This document shows positions 9,761-18,433 of a stretch of DNA of 35,061 nucleotides, piece after piece (position 1 is the first letter of the stretch; every line of letters begins with the position of its first letter). Location: positions 1 to 35,061 of the forward strand of contig NZ_JAMTDX010000019.1 of assembly GCF_023806625.1 (NCBI RefSeq), read 5' to 3'. The DNA comes from Accumulibacter sp. GTDB lineage: Bacteria; Pseudomonadota; Gammaproteobacteria; Burkholderiales; Rhodocyclaceae. Below the pieces are notes generated by a model, which saw only the letters and a program-made list of their open reading frames with translations, had not been told where the DNA came from and made no database searches. The position numbers were made by a program, and so were the translations under genes.

Positions 9761-11332
9761 TCACGATGCGCCCCGTCTGCCGAAATGAACTGCCCAGTCG
9801 ACGATCAGCCGGTCGACTTCGGCCATTGACGGAGCGAGAGGACCGTAGGCGGCCAGCCGCCAGCAGCTCACGAGAGCCTCGAAGAAGCGCTGCACGGCTT
9901 CCGGCAGCCGGCCTGTGACCCGGCCCAGGCAGTCGGCTTCGGTATCGCCAGCGGCAAAGTCGATCTGCCGCTCGACGATCAGCGACATCAGGGCTCCCCG
10001 GTAAAGGAGACTCACGGCTTCGACGGCCCGGCCACTCGCCAGGGCGAACCGCGCAGCCTCCGGAACGTCGGCGGGCAGCGCGTCGCCGCGATCATCAGGA
10101 CCGGTGACGGGCTCGGACGGAGTGTGCACCCGCCCGGCTCCCAGGCGTCTGCGCCGACCGTAGAGGAACCGGATGGCGAGGGCCACTCCGAGGCCCGAGG
10201 CGACCCATACGAGAACCCTCAGAAGCTCGGCGAGCGACTCGACCGCTTCGCCGATCCAGTTCAGCCAGACCGGCAGCGACTCGTCGGACGGTGTTCCGGG
10301 GTCACGCCAGCGCCAGCTCCAGCCTTGGCTCGCGCGGCCGAAGACCGGATCCTCGAGAACGCCATCGATCACCGCGCGGGCCGATCCCGGCTCCCCTCTT
10401 GCCGGCCCGACCTCGCCGGGACCATCCCTCGGCTTCCTGCTCGAGTCAGCGGCGGCTGCCGTGCAGCTGTCGGCGGGAGCGCAGGCAAGCGCCGGATCGG
10501 TCTCCGCCGCGGCGTGCAGTGACACAGACGGCCAGCCGATCAGCACGGCGCCCGACAACGCGAGCACGGCGCAGCCAGTCCAGTTGTTCGTACGCCTCGG
10601 CGCCATTCCGCGAAGGACGATCTCGATGTCCCAGCCCTCGAGTTCGCTGCGCCGGTTGAGATAGAGCGCGAAACCCGAGGCGACGTAGAGCGGCTCGACG
10701 ATCGTCTCAGCAAGCATGAACAGCAGATGTCCGAAAACGCGCTGGAGCCCGGATCGTTCCTCGGCGAACCACTCCCAGATCGAAAGCGACGACCCTTGTT
10801 CCGGCTTCAGCGCAAGCAGCGCGATCAGCAAGGCGAACATCAGAATCGTCGACATGTTCGCACAGAAGAAGGTCAACCAGACCGCATGGCCCCGACAACG
10901 TCGCGCGAGCAGCGTGAAACGCGCGCGCGCCGCTGCGCCACGCTGTTCTTCGAGTTGCCAGACCGGAAGAAGCAGAGATCGGGCCAGGCTCAGGCGGCGA
11001 AGAGTCAGTCCCGAGAGCACCCCGGGGCTGCGCAGGAGCCGAGGCAACGCGCGCAGCACATCGCGCACGCCGCACTCCTCGCCAAACACCGCGCGGCTGA
11101 AAACGTGCAGGAGTAGCCGATCGAACACCGGCTTGAGCCACCAGATGACCAGCATCGCGTACCCGGGCGAGGACCACAGGAGCAGCAGGACGGCGAGGCC
11201 GGCGGGCCAGTAGGTGACCAGCCACGCGAGGTACGCCTGCCGCGCCCAGCTGCGCAGCATGACTCTCCCGAGGTCCACTGCCTCCCAGGGGCTGCGCCGT
11301 CGCAGGACGACGGCGATAGACTCAAGGCGCAC
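9761..11332 (-). CDS. DUF4129 domain membrane protein
   Basis: The 523-residue protein has several hydrophobic segments in its first 270 residues (around 35-70, 150-170, 200-220 and 255-275) and a low-complexity linker rich in Ala, Pro and Gly (about 280-330). A further membrane segment follows at about 365-385, then a C-terminal soluble DUF4129 domain recognisable by EAVSLLYRGALMSLIVERQ and the GDTEADCL that follows. The GTG start at 11332 overlaps the end of the SpoIIM-like gene by 11 bp, and its stop overlaps the DUF4350 start as ATGA. It is a conserved but unexplained part of the MoxR module. Confidence 0.85.
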   Translation of the reverse strand: MRLESIAVVLRRRSPWEAVDLGRVMLRSWARQAYLAWLVTYWPAGLAVLLLLWSSPGYAMLVIWWLKPVFDRLLLHVFSRAVFGEECGVRDVLRALPRLLRSPGVLSGLTLRRLSLARSLLLPVWQLEEQRGAAARARFTLLARRCRGHAVWLTFFCANMSTILMFALLIALLALKPEQGSSLSIWEWFAEERSGLQRVFGHLLFMLAETIVEPLYVASGFALYLNRRSELEGWDIEIVLRGMAPRRTNNWTGCAVLALSGAVLIGWPSVSLHAAAETDPALACAPADSCTAAAADSSRKPRDGPGEVGPARGEPGSARAVIDGVLEDPVFGRASQGWSWRWRDPGTPSDESLPVWLNWIGEAVESLAELLRVLVWVASGLGVALAIRFLYGRRRRLGAGRVHTPSEPVTGPDDRGDALPADVPEAARFALASGRAVEAVSLLYRGALMSLIVERQIDFAAGDTEADCLGRVTGRLPEAVQRFFEALVSCWRLAAYGPLAPSMAEVDRLIVDWAVHFGRRGAS

Positions 11333-12308
11333 GAGGCGATCGTCCGGCGAGCAGGAAATACAGGCAGGTCAGGAGCCACAGGAGCAGGCCGACGGCGACC
11401 CTGAATTCGAAGGGAATCGCCTGCAGCGGCGACCAGAAAGCCTCGATGAAGGCCGCAAGAAAGGTCAGGATGGCTGCCCCGTAGAGGAGCCGTACGGCGA
11501 TCGAGGCGTTCTGCCTGAGCGCGGCGAGGCGCGTGCGTTGCCCAGGGGCAATCAGCGCCATGCCGAGTTTCAGGCCGGCGGCGCCCGAGAGCACGGCGCC
11601 GCTCATCTCGAAGGCACTGTGACCGGCAACGAACCCCCAGAACGTGGACCCGTAACCGATCTGCGTCAGATGGCCGGCGATCGCGCCGATGTGCAAGCCG
11701 TTGTAGAGCAGATAGAAGACGCTTCCCAGGCCGAAGGTGAGCCCTCCTGCGAAAGCCTGGAAATCGATCCGCAGGTTGTGGGCCACGTAGAAGCCCCACA
11801 TCGCCCAGTCGCTCGATGCCGCCCGCGGCCGACCAAGGTGGCGGGCAGTCGGCGAATACATTTCCTCGACTTCGCCGATCATCCCCGGGGAGAGAACGAG
11901 CTGGACGCATTCGGGCCAGGCCTGGGCAACAACGATGAAGGTCAGCAAGGGCACGAAGAGCAGCAGGAAGGCCACGAGCATCACCCGCCATTCGCTGCGC
12001 GCGAGTTCTGGAAAGCCCTCGCTCAGGAAGCGTAGCCAGCGGCTGCCATCCGGCCTGACCGAGCCATGAACACGCTGGTGGACGGCAAGGACGCGCCGAT
12101 GCAGGTCGTCGACCAGAACTGCCGAATAGTTGCGGTCCCGGGCGAGGGCGAGATCATGGCACAGCCGGCGAAAGCGGTGCGGAAAACTTGCTGCTCCCGC
12201 GGGGTCGCCTTCGGGCGAGACGCTTCCGAAGCGCTGGCCGGCGGTCAGCCACTGGTCCCACGCCTCCCACTCGGCCTGGCGGCAGAAGATGTAACGCCGT
12301 TCCTTCAC
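11322..12308 (-). CDS. SpoIIM-like (stage II sporulation protein M family) membrane protein
   Basis: The 328-residue protein has a soluble N-terminal helical region (about 1-105) and a C-terminal membrane domain of about five segments with the SpoIIM/DUF95 pattern: AHNLRIDFQAFAGG, then GSVFYLLYNGLHIGAI, HSAFEMSGAVLSGAAG and a final pair of helices. This family is widespread in non-sporulating bacteria beside MoxR, so sporulation is not implied. The frame is open further upstream, but GTG at 12308 gives the family-typical N-terminus and has GGGGAAG just before it. It is the first gene of the minus-strand module and overlaps DUF4129 by 11 bp. No convincing promoter hexamers were found upstream. 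Confidence 0.85.
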   Translation of the reverse strand: MKERRYIFCRQAEWEAWDQWLTAGQRFGSVSPEGDPAGAASFPHRFRRLCHDLALARDRNYSAVLVDDLHRRVLAVHQRVHGSVRPDGSRWLRFLSEGFPELARSEWRVMLVAFLLLFVPLLTFIVVAQAWPECVQLVLSPGMIGEVEEMYSPTARHLGRPRAASSDWAMWGFYVAHNLRIDFQAFAGGLTFGLGSVFYLLYNGLHIGAIAGHLTQIGYGSTFWGFVAGHSAFEMSGAVLSGAAGLKLGMALIAPGQRTRLAALRQNASIAVRLLYGAAILTFLAAFIEAFWSPLQAIPFEFRVAVGLLLWLLTCLYFLLAGRSPRAP

Positions 12309-12697
12309 TCTGGCTTCCCCGCCCCCCCTCGGGCAACGCGGGTGATGATGAGCGATTCCTGGACAAAGGACAAGGCCGGCGGGGTGCCCGCTCTCGCCGG
12401 TGAGGCGGCCGGCATGCCCGATCCAGCTTCGCCCGGCCGACCCTCCGGTGGCGCGACTGCAGACAGCCGCCCGAGGCCGGGTCAACCGAGTCCGCGTCGA
12501 GTTGCGTCGCGTGTCATCCAGGCGGAGCTTCAACGACCTTTCCAGAACACCTGATCTGACCCTACTCCCCCGACGTTCGAGCATTGAATCCCCGCCCCCG
12601 GGCGATCTGACCGCCCCGGCAGCGCAAGCCGCAGCTTCCGGCCAATGGGTCCGCTTCGCCCGGGTCATGCTTCAGGGCTGTTTCGGCCTGGGCACAA
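12309..12697. other. Non-coding region between the SpoIIM-like gene and tRNA-Val promoter
   Basis: About 390 bases should contain the minus-strand promoter of the MoxR module, but no clear hexamer pair is visible. GATCTGACC occurs twice in direct orientation (12553-12561 and 12604-12612), possibly the remains of a small repeat element. Open frames here have shadow-like composition and no good ribosome-binding sites. Confidence 0.5.
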
Positions 12698-12726
12698 TTG
12701 ACCGTCCCGGCGACTTGTGATGTAAT
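12698..12726 (+). promoter_or_regulatory. Sigma70 promoter of tRNA-Val
   Basis: TTGACC (12698-12703), a 17-bp spacer, and TGTAAT (12721-12726) are followed by the GC-rich run CCGGGCCCGCG. Such a GC-rich discriminator is typical of stringently controlled stable-RNA promoters. The predicted start is near 12733, about 26 nt before the mature tRNA. Confidence 0.75.
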
Positions 12727-12758
12727 CCGGGCCCGCGTTGGCTGACACCACCTGCAAC

Positions 12759-12833
12759 GGGCGATTAACTCAGCGGTAGAGTGCCACCTTCACACGGTGG
12801 AAGTCAGTGGTTCGATCCCACTATCGCCCACCA
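12759..12833 (+). tRNA. tRNA-Val (anticodon CAC), CCA encoded
   Basis: All four arms fold. The acceptor is GGGCGAT paired with ATCGCCC (12823-12829). The D-arm is ACTC/GAGT, and the anticodon stem CCACC/GGTGG encloses loop TTCACAC. The T-arm is AGTGG/CCACT with loop TTCGATC. The anticodon CAC reads GUG valine codons. The discriminator is A at 12830 and CCA is encoded at 12831-12833. I found no repeat of the tRNA 3' end elsewhere in the window that would mark an integrated element. Confidence 0.96.
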
Positions 12834-13103
12834 CCGAGGTGCCCGTCGGCCCTTGTCCGGCCCCATTCGATGCGGCGCCGGAAACACCTCTCCCAACTCC
12901 GCTCGGCAGACACCCTTCCGCGGCAATCGTGCTCCGGAGTCCGATCCCTACGGGTTATAGGCTCAAGGGCGATGCAGCGGCTCTTGCTGAATGGCCATGG
13001 CCAGAAACCCTGACTGGCTGCAGGCTTTGCCCCGCGATCGTTCCCTTGCCGAATGCTTGGCCGTTGTTGGCCAAGGCTGTGTCCGGCAAGCTCGCTGGGT
13101 TTC
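12834..13103. other. Spacer between tRNA-Val and the DUF3579 promoter
   Basis: I see no gene here. The reading frame of DUF3579 happens to be open back into the tRNA, but that part lacks a sensible start and a family-like sequence. A 7-bp perfect hairpin CTTGGCC/GGCCAAG lies at 13056-13075 with no T-tract; it could help terminate or process the tRNA transcript, but this is weak. Confidence 0.5.
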
Positions 13104-13112
13104 TGTTAGAAT
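13104..13112 (+). promoter_or_regulatory. Extended -10 promoter of the DUF3579 gene
   Basis: TGTTAGAAT contains the extended -10 TGn followed by TAGAAT (13107-13112), one base from consensus. There is no good -35 hexamer at the right distance, as is common for extended -10 promoters. The predicted leader is about 70 nt. Confidence 0.45.
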
Positions 13113-13189
13113 CGAGGCGCAACGGGCGTTTGGCGCCAACCCGAGAAAGCAACAACCCGCGGTTATCCGCGCTACGAATCCACCGGCCA

Positions 13190-13498
13190 ATGAGCACTTC
13201 GTCGCATCCCTCTTTCATCATCGTGGGTCTCACCGTGGCGGGCAAGAGGTTTCGGCCGAGCGACTGGGCCGAAAGACTCTGCGGCGTCCTCTCGGCCTTT
13301 GGCGCCGAGAAGAAGATGCGCTACTCGCCCTACGTTGGTCCGGGGACTTACAGCGGCGAGAAGGCCGTTTTCGTCAACGGGTCGCTCTACGAAGTTGAGC
13401 CGATGGCCTACCGTTTTGTTCTCCATTTCGCCCAGGACAACGATCTTCAGCTGATCCAGGACGTCGGTGACATCGCCGAGACCCGTCGACGGTCCTAG
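13190..13498 (+). CDS. DUF3579 family protein
   Basis: This 102-residue soluble protein has the family core FIIVGLTVAGKRFRPSDWAERL, followed by SALYEVEPMAY-like and FALDND-like segments (here SLYEVEPMAYRFVLHFAQDNDL). DUF3579 is largely restricted to Betaproteobacteria, often near arginine-biosynthesis genes; here it stands alone after tRNA-Val. The function is unknown. ATG at 13190 gives a normal family length, although no clear Shine-Dalgarno precedes it. The TAG stop lies in the left inverted repeat of the 13495-13661 element, so the original C-terminus may have been altered slightly. Confidence 0.88.
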   Translation: MSTSSHPSFIIVGLTVAGKRFRPSDWAERLCGVLSAFGAEKKMRYSPYVGPGTYSGEKAVFVNGSLYEVEPMAYRFVLHFAQDNDLQLIQDVGDIAETRRRS

Positions 13499-13661
13499 TG
13501 TGCCGTCTCGCAAATCCGATTGCTGGCTTTTCAGCCTGGATCGCCGCGTTGCCTGACGCCTATTTCGCAAAATCCGACTGCCCTCACCTGGATGGCCTCG
13601 CGTCCATTCCGTGCGAGCCTCCTCCCCGACCTGTCGAGGCATTTGCGAGACGGCACGCTAG
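13495..13661. mobile_element. MITE-like non-coding element with 21-bp inverted repeats
   Basis: Positions 13495-13515 and 13641-13661 are inverted copies matching at 20 of 21 bases; the shared inner part reads GTGCCGTCTCGCAAAT. Each end contains a TA dinucleotide (13496-13497 and 13659-13660), as expected for a TA target duplication of IS630/Tc1-mariner-type elements. An internal near-repeat of the end (TCGCAAAATCCGACTGC, 13565-13581) matches TCGCAAATCCGATTGC at 13508-13523. The 167-bp segment encodes nothing and lies between convergent genes. Without other copies to compare, it could instead be a large structured RNA or regulatory stem. Confidence 0.55.
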
Positions 13662-13805
13662 TCGACCGGACGGCAGCATCGCGTGCTGCGCCAGTCTGAC
13701 GGAGCATCGTCGCCAAGCCGCTGTCGGCACAGGCGTCGGCACTGCCGGCCGTCGCCCAGGGCTCAACCGCCTGCGCGACGGCGGCGCTGGATTCCTGGCA
13801 CCCGC
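13662..13805. other. Remaining spacer between the convergent DUF3579 and ketoacyl synthase genes
   Basis: About 140 bases in which I see no gene, terminator with a T-tract, or recognisable repeat. Together with the preceding element this makes a gap of about 307 bases between coding regions. Confidence 0.5.
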
Positions 13806-14942
13806 TTACGCGACCACCGAACACTTCCTGACAACCACGCTACCGATCGAGTAACCAGCGCCGAAGGAGCAGATCAGCCCGACGTCGCCCGCGGCCAGAT
13901 CGGCGCTGTGACGGTGAAAAGCGATGATCGACCCCGCCGACGCGGTGTTCGCGAATTCGTCGAGGATCACCGGCGCCTCGTCGCTGGTCGCTTCGCGGCC
14001 GAGCAGGCGGCGCCCGATCAGCTGGTTCATCGCCAGATTGGCCTGATGCAGCCAGAAGCGACGGACATCGGCCGGGCTCAGATCGAGGCTCGCAAGATGG
14101 CGGGTGATGCGATCGGCAGCCATCGGGCAGACTTCCTTGAACACCCGTCTTCCCTCCTGCACGAAGAGCTGATCGCGGTCGGCTGGGTCACGATCCTCGC
14201 ACCGCGACATGAATCCGGCGTTGTTGCGGATGTTGTTCGAAAAACTCGTCGCCAGCCGGGTGCCCAGGACCTCCCAGGCGTTGGCTGCGGTCGCCCCGTC
14301 GAGTCGTTCAACGACCAGCGCTGTGCACACGTCACCAAAAATGAAATGGCAGTCGCGGTCCTGCCACGCAAGATGCGCCGAGCAAATCTCCGGATTGACG
14401 ATCAGGACGGTTCGCGCGGTTGCGCAGCGCAGCGCATTGACTGCCAGTTCGAGCGCAAAAGTCGCCGACGAGCAGGCGACATTCATGTCGAACCCATAGC
14501 CCTGGCCAATTCCCAGCGCCTTCTGGATCTCGATGGCCATCGCCGGGTAAGGGCGCTGCATGTTGGACGCGGCGCAGATCACGGCGTCGATGTCGGCCGG
14601 TGTTCGCCCGGCAGCGGCCAGCGCCTGACTTCCGGCAGCGACGGCCATTTCGGCCTGCAGCGACACCTCGTCGTTTCCACGCCGGCTGAACTTCGGGCGC
14701 ATGCGTCGCGGGTCGAGCACCCCTGCCTTGTCGATGACGTAACGCCGGGTAATCCCCGAGGCCTTCTCGATGAAGTCGACGCTCGATTCCTCGAGCGCAA
14801 TCAACGCCTCGGCAGCGATCTCTTGGGCATGGGCCGCGTTGAACTGGGCGGCGAAACTGTTGTACGACGCCACCAGTTCCGCGTTGGTGATGACCTGCGG
14901 TGCAGTGTAGAGGCCGGTGGCACTGATCACGACACGATTCAT
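13806..14942 (-). CDS. Beta-ketoacyl-ACP synthase III-like protein
   Basis: This 378-residue thiolase-fold enzyme has the KAS III triad: Cys157 in MNVACSSATFALE, His299 in WLHQANLAMN and Asn332 in EFANTASAGS, with a glycine-rich C-terminal GAGYSIGSVV. Such enzymes condense an acyl-CoA with malonyl-ACP to start or extend acyl chains. It is about 50-60 residues longer than housekeeping FabH, with an N-terminal insertion around residues 25-60. This fits the secondary-metabolism-like or DarB-type branch better than FabH proper. Its ATG at 14942 lies 19 bp after the ubiB stop with GGAGA as ribosome-binding site, so the two are probably cotranscribed. Confidence 0.88.
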   Translation of the reverse strand: MNRVVISATGLYTAPQVITNAELVASYNSFAAQFNAAHAQEIAAEALIALEESSVDFIEKASGITRRYVIDKAGVLDPRRMRPKFSRRGNDEVSLQAEMAVAAGSQALAAAGRTPADIDAVICAASNMQRPYPAMAIEIQKALGIGQGYGFDMNVACSSATFALELAVNALRCATARTVLIVNPEICSAHLAWQDRDCHFIFGDVCTALVVERLDGATAANAWEVLGTRLATSFSNNIRNNAGFMSRCEDRDPADRDQLFVQEGRRVFKEVCPMAADRITRHLASLDLSPADVRRFWLHQANLAMNQLIGRRLLGREATSDEAPVILDEFANTASAGSIIAFHRHSADLAAGDVGLICSFGAGYSIGSVVVRKCSVVA

Positions 14943-14961
14943 GGCTATTCTCCGGAAGCAT

Positions 14962-16521
14962 TCAGAAGTACTGGCTGATCAGCAAGGCGGCCAGCAACAC
15001 GGTGATCACCGCCAGCAGGCGACTCTGCTGGCGCTGGGTTCGTTGCAGCGCGACGAGCACCGGCCCGAGATCCTGAGCTTGCGGCCGGGCCAGCACCTGG
15101 TGCACGAGGCGCGGCAGTTGCGGCAGGGTACGCGCCCAGTACGGAGCTTCCTGCTGGAGGCAGCGCTGAAATGCCCGGCCGCCAACCTGCTCGCGCATCC
15201 AGCGCTCGAGAAAAGGCTTGGCGGTCTTCCACAAGTCCAGATCCGGGTCGAGTTGCCGGCCGAGACCCTCGATGTTCAGCAGTGTTTTCTGAAGCATCAT
15301 GAGCTGCGGCTGGATTTCGACGTTGAAGCGGCGCGAGGTCTGGAACAGACGCAGCAGAACGCGGCCGAAGGAGATTTCGTGCAGTGGCCGGTCAAAGATC
15401 GGCTCACAGACGGCACGAATCGCTGCCTCGAACTCGTCGGCCCGTGTCTCGGGCGGCGCCCAGCCGGCTTCGATGTGCGCGGTCGCCACGCGCTTGTAGT
15501 CCCGCTGGAAAAAGGCGAGGAAGTTCTGCGCCAGGTAGTTCTTGTCCGTATCGGTCAGCGTGCCGACGATGCCGAAGTCGAGCGCGATGTAGCTGCCATG
15601 ATGGACAGGATCGGTGGCCACGAAAATGTTCCCGGGATGCATGTCGGCATGGAAGAAACCATCGCGAAACACCTGGGTGAAGAAGATTTCGACTCCGGCC
15701 CGCGAGAGCGCCGAGAGGTCGATTCCCGCGGCCAGCAGCGCTTCGGTCTGGCTGATCGGGATACCACGCATCCTCTCCATGACCATCACCGTCGTCGTGC
15801 ACTGATCCCAGTGAACCTCCGGCACACGCAGAAGTCTCGAGCCCAGGAAATTGCGGCGCAGTTGCGAACAGTTGGCCGCTTCGCGCATCAGGTCGAGTTC
15901 GTCGTAAAGATACTTGGCGAACTCGCTGACCACTTCCCTCGGCTTCAGGCGCTTGCCGTCTGGCCAGGCTTTTTCGAGGACCACGGCGAGCGTTTCGAGT
16001 AGTGCGAGATCGTTGGCGATCACCTCGTGCATTTGCGGACGCAGGATCTTGACCGCCACCTCGTGGCCACCGTCTTCCGGACGAAGGCGGGCGAAGTGCA
16101 CCTGCGCGATCGAGGCGCTGGCCACCGGCTGGAGATCGAATTCCGCAAACACTGCGCTCGCCGGCCGACCGTAGGCCTGCTCGATCTGCGCCAGAGCCAG
16201 CTCCGAAGAAAACGGCGGAACGCGATCCTGGAGTTTGGCGAGTTCGTCGGCGATGTCCGGGCGCAGCAGATCTCGGCGCGTGGACAGCACCTGGCCGAAC
16301 TTGACGAAGATCGGCCCCAGGGCTTCGAGAGCCTGCCGCAGGCGGACTGCCGACGGCGCGTCGAAACGTCGCCAGAAGTGTAGCGACCGGGACAGCGCAG
16401 CCAGCCGCCCGCTCGGCTCGTGCTCGAGGATCATTTCGTCGAGGCCGTAGCGGCTCGCAATGGTCAGGATTTTGGCGAGACGGAGGAGGCGCACGGCTGG
16501 CGATGGCGTTCGGATCGGCAA
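14962..16521 (-). CDS. ubiB: UbiB, ubiquinone biosynthesis atypical kinase/ATPase
   Basis: The 519-residue protein is of the ABC1/ADCK/UbiB family. It has the N-terminal KxGQ motif ([11 protein letters not shown], Lys74), an Ala-rich loop ASASIAQVH in place of the kinase glycine-rich loop, a catalytic-loop region HADMHPGN, and LDFGIVG as the metal-binding DFG equivalent. A C-terminal hydrophobic segment ([18 protein letters not shown]) anchors it to the membrane. UbiB is thought to help extract or channel ubiquinone intermediates. TTG at 16521 is the furthest start; GTG at 16494 gives the more usual family N-terminus (VRLLRLAKI), and no ribosome-binding site decides between them. It is divergent from argS. 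Confidence 0.92.
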   Translation of the reverse strand: MPIRTPSPAVRLLRLAKILTIASRYGLDEMILEHEPSGRLAALSRSLHFWRRFDAPSAVRLRQALEALGPIFVKFGQVLSTRRDLLRPDIADELAKLQDRVPPFSSELALAQIEQAYGRPASAVFAEFDLQPVASASIAQVHFARLRPEDGGHEVAVKILRPQMHEVIANDLALLETLAVVLEKAWPDGKRLKPREVVSEFAKYLYDELDLMREAANCSQLRRNFLGSRLLRVPEVHWDQCTTTVMVMERMRGIPISQTEALLAAGIDLSALSRAGVEIFFTQVFRDGFFHADMHPGNIFVATDPVHHGSYIALDFGIVGTLTDTDKNYLAQNFLAFFQRDYKRVATAHIEAGWAPPETRADEFEAAIRAVCEPIFDRPLHEISFGRVLLRLFQTSRRFNVEIQPQLMMLQKTLLNIEGLGRQLDPDLDLWKTAKPFLERWMREQVGGRAFQRCLQQEAPYWARTLPQLPRLVHQVLARPQAQDLGPVLVALQRTQRQQSRLLAVITVLLAALLISQYF

Positions 16522-16590
16522 GGCAGCGAGTTTACACAGAAATGCGCCCGCCCGCTCCGGCTCGTTCGCCCGGGTCTTGCCTGGGCATCG

Positions 16591-16596
16591 TATAAT
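16591..16596 (+). promoter_or_regulatory. Consensus -10 element upstream of argS
   Basis: A perfect TATAAT lies 41 bp before the argS ATG at 16638 in the divergent ubiB-argS region. No good -35 hexamer is present at 16-18 bp, so strength is uncertain. Confidence 0.5.
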
Positions 16597-16637
16597 CAGG
16601 ACCTTGAGACTCCTTGCTGATCCTGGAAACGTGATTG

Positions 16638-18413
16638 ATGAGTTCCGACCCCAAGTCCCACATCGCCGATCTGATGCGCAGCGCTCTGCTCAGCGTTGCA
16701 CCCGATCAGGCGGCCACCCCGATCCATATCGAAAGACCCAGGCAGACTGAGCACGGCGACTTTGCCTGCAACCTGGCCATGCAACTGGCGCGTTCGACGC
16801 GCCGCAGCCCGCGACAACTGGCACAGCTACTGGTCTCCGAACTGCCCTACTCGTCGCTGATCGAGTCGAGCGAGGTCGCCGGGGCCGGGTTCATCAACTT
16901 TCGTCTGTCGGCCGAGGCCAAGCTTTCCGGCCTCCTCGACGTCTTCGAACAGGGTGCCGACTATGGCCGTTCGCTCAGCGGAGGCCGGCGCAAGGTCCTC
17001 GTCGAGTTCGTATCGGCCAACCCAACCGGTCCACTGCACGTCGGTCATGGGCGTGGGGCAGCATACGGGGACAGCCTGTGCAAGCTCCTCGACTTCGCTG
17101 GCTGGAACGTGACCAGCGAGTATTACGTCAATGACGCCGGGCGACAGATGGACATCCTGGCCATCTCGACCTGGCTGCGCTACCTCGAACTGTCCCGGCG
17201 GCAGGGCCCGCTGATCGATTTTCCGCCCAACGCGTATCAGGGAGACTATGTCCGCGAGATGGCCACCCAGATGCTGGCAGCTCACGGTGACCGTTATCGG
17301 CGTCCGTTCGCCGGGATCATCGCCGATCTGCCGCGCCTGCCCGACAGCACGCGCACTGACGCCGAGGCGACCCGGCAGCGCGAGGAATACCTCGACGCAC
17401 TGATCGCCAACGGCAAGCAGCTGCTCGGCGAAGACTGGAAGTACGTGCATGATTTCGTGCTCACCGAACAGCTCGCCGACTGCCGCAAGGATCTCGAAGA
17501 ATCGGGAGTCCATTTCGACGTCTGGTTTTCGGAAGAATCGCTGTTCGAGACCGGACTCGTCGCCCGCTGCATAGAGCGGCTCGACGAGGCGGGCCATCTC
17601 TATGTGCAGGATGGCGCCCGGTGGTTCCGTTCGACGGCTTTCGGCGACGAAAAAGACCGGGTCGTGCAGCGTGACAACGGCCTGTACACGTATTTCGCAT
17701 CGGACATCGCCTATCACCTGAACAAGTATGAGCGCGGCTTCGATCGGCTGATCAACGTCTGGGGCGCTGATCATCATGGCTACATCCCCCGTGTCCGGGG
17801 CGCCATTCGCGCGCTCGGTCTGGATCCCGACACCCTCGAGGTCGCTCTCGTCCAGTTTGCCGTGCTCTACCGCTCGGGCTGGAAAGCTCAGATGTCCACA
17901 CGTTCGGGAGACTTCGTAACCCTGCGCACGCTGCGCGAGGACGTGGGGAACGATGCCTGCCGCTTCTTCTACGTCCTGCGAAAATCTGACCAGCATCTCG
18001 ATTTCGATCTCGACCTGGCCAGGAGTCAGTCGAACGACAACCCGGTGTACTACATTCAGTATGCGCACGCCCGGGTCTGCTCCGTGCTCGCGCAATGGGC
18101 GGGCGACGACGTGTCGACACTGGCTGCAGCCAAGCTGGGGAGACTGGATGGCCCGCTCGAACTGGCTCTCGCGAACCGCATCGGCGAGTTTCCGGAAGTC
18201 GTCGAGACCGCCGCCAGCGACCGCGCTCCACACCAGATCGCGTTCTATCTGAAGGACCTGGCAGGCGAATTCCACAGCTACTACAATGCCGAGCGGATAC
18301 TGGTTGACGATCCCGAACTTCGCGATGCGCGCCTCGCGCTCGTCGCCAGCGTGCGGCAGGTGATTCGGAACGGGATGAAGATTCTCGGCGTCAGCTGCCC
18401 GGAATCCATGTGA
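16638..18413 (+). CDS. argS: Arginyl-tRNA synthetase
   Basis: This 591-residue class I aminoacyl-tRNA synthetase charges tRNA-Arg. It shows the N-terminal Add-1 tRNA-binding domain, the HIGH motif as HVGHGRG (about residues 134-140) after SANPTGPL, the KMSK-equivalent QMSTRSG, and the C-terminal DALR anticodon-binding domain (QYAHAR, ending in a short helical region). The degenerate KMSK motif is normal for ArgS. An in-frame TTG lies three bases upstream, but the ATG at 16638 is preferred. The downstream SPOR gene begins about 20 bp after the stop, consistent with an argS-SPOR-dsbA-SDR operon. Confidence 0.97.
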   Translation: MSSDPKSHIADLMRSALLSVAPDQAATPIHIERPRQTEHGDFACNLAMQLARSTRRSPRQLAQLLVSELPYSSLIESSEVAGAGFINFRLSAEAKLSGLLDVFEQGADYGRSLSGGRRKVLVEFVSANPTGPLHVGHGRGAAYGDSLCKLLDFAGWNVTSEYYVNDAGRQMDILAISTWLRYLELSRRQGPLIDFPPNAYQGDYVREMATQMLAAHGDRYRRPFAGIIADLPRLPDSTRTDAEATRQREEYLDALIANGKQLLGEDWKYVHDFVLTEQLADCRKDLEESGVHFDVWFSEESLFETGLVARCIERLDEAGHLYVQDGARWFRSTAFGDEKDRVVQRDNGLYTYFASDIAYHLNKYERGFDRLINVWGADHHGYIPRVRGAIRALGLDPDTLEVALVQFAVLYRSGWKAQMSTRSGDFVTLRTLREDVGNDACRFFYVLRKSDQHLDFDLDLARSQSNDNPVYYIQYAHARVCSVLAQWAGDDVSTLAAAKLGRLDGPLELALANRIGEFPEVVETAASDRAPHQIAFYLKDLAGEFHSYYNAERILVDDPELRDARLALVASVRQVIRNGMKILGVSCPESM

Positions 18414-18433
18414 GTCGCAGACAGAGGTTGGCC

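Noticed and set aside
12553-12612. Direct repeat GATCTGACC as a possible RAYT/REP-type element
   Set aside because: Only two 9-bp copies are present, without the hairpin or GTAG-type tetranucleotides of REP elements; too weak to call.
12797-13189. Upstream extension of the DUF3579 reading frame into tRNA-Val
   Set aside because: It would start within a tRNA gene and add sequence absent from the family; ATG at 13190 gives the normal length.
12759-13190. Possible integration site at tRNA-Val
   Set aside because: No integrase gene and no repeated tRNA 3' end were found in the window.
13683-14978. Long plus-strand frame opposite the ketoacyl synthase gene
   Set aside because: It has shadow composition, no domain, and the opposite strand encodes an enzyme with a complete catalytic triad.
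16827-18275. 482-codon minus-strand open frame opposite argS
   Set aside because: It is fully antisense to argS, which has intact HIGH and KMSK-equivalent motifs.
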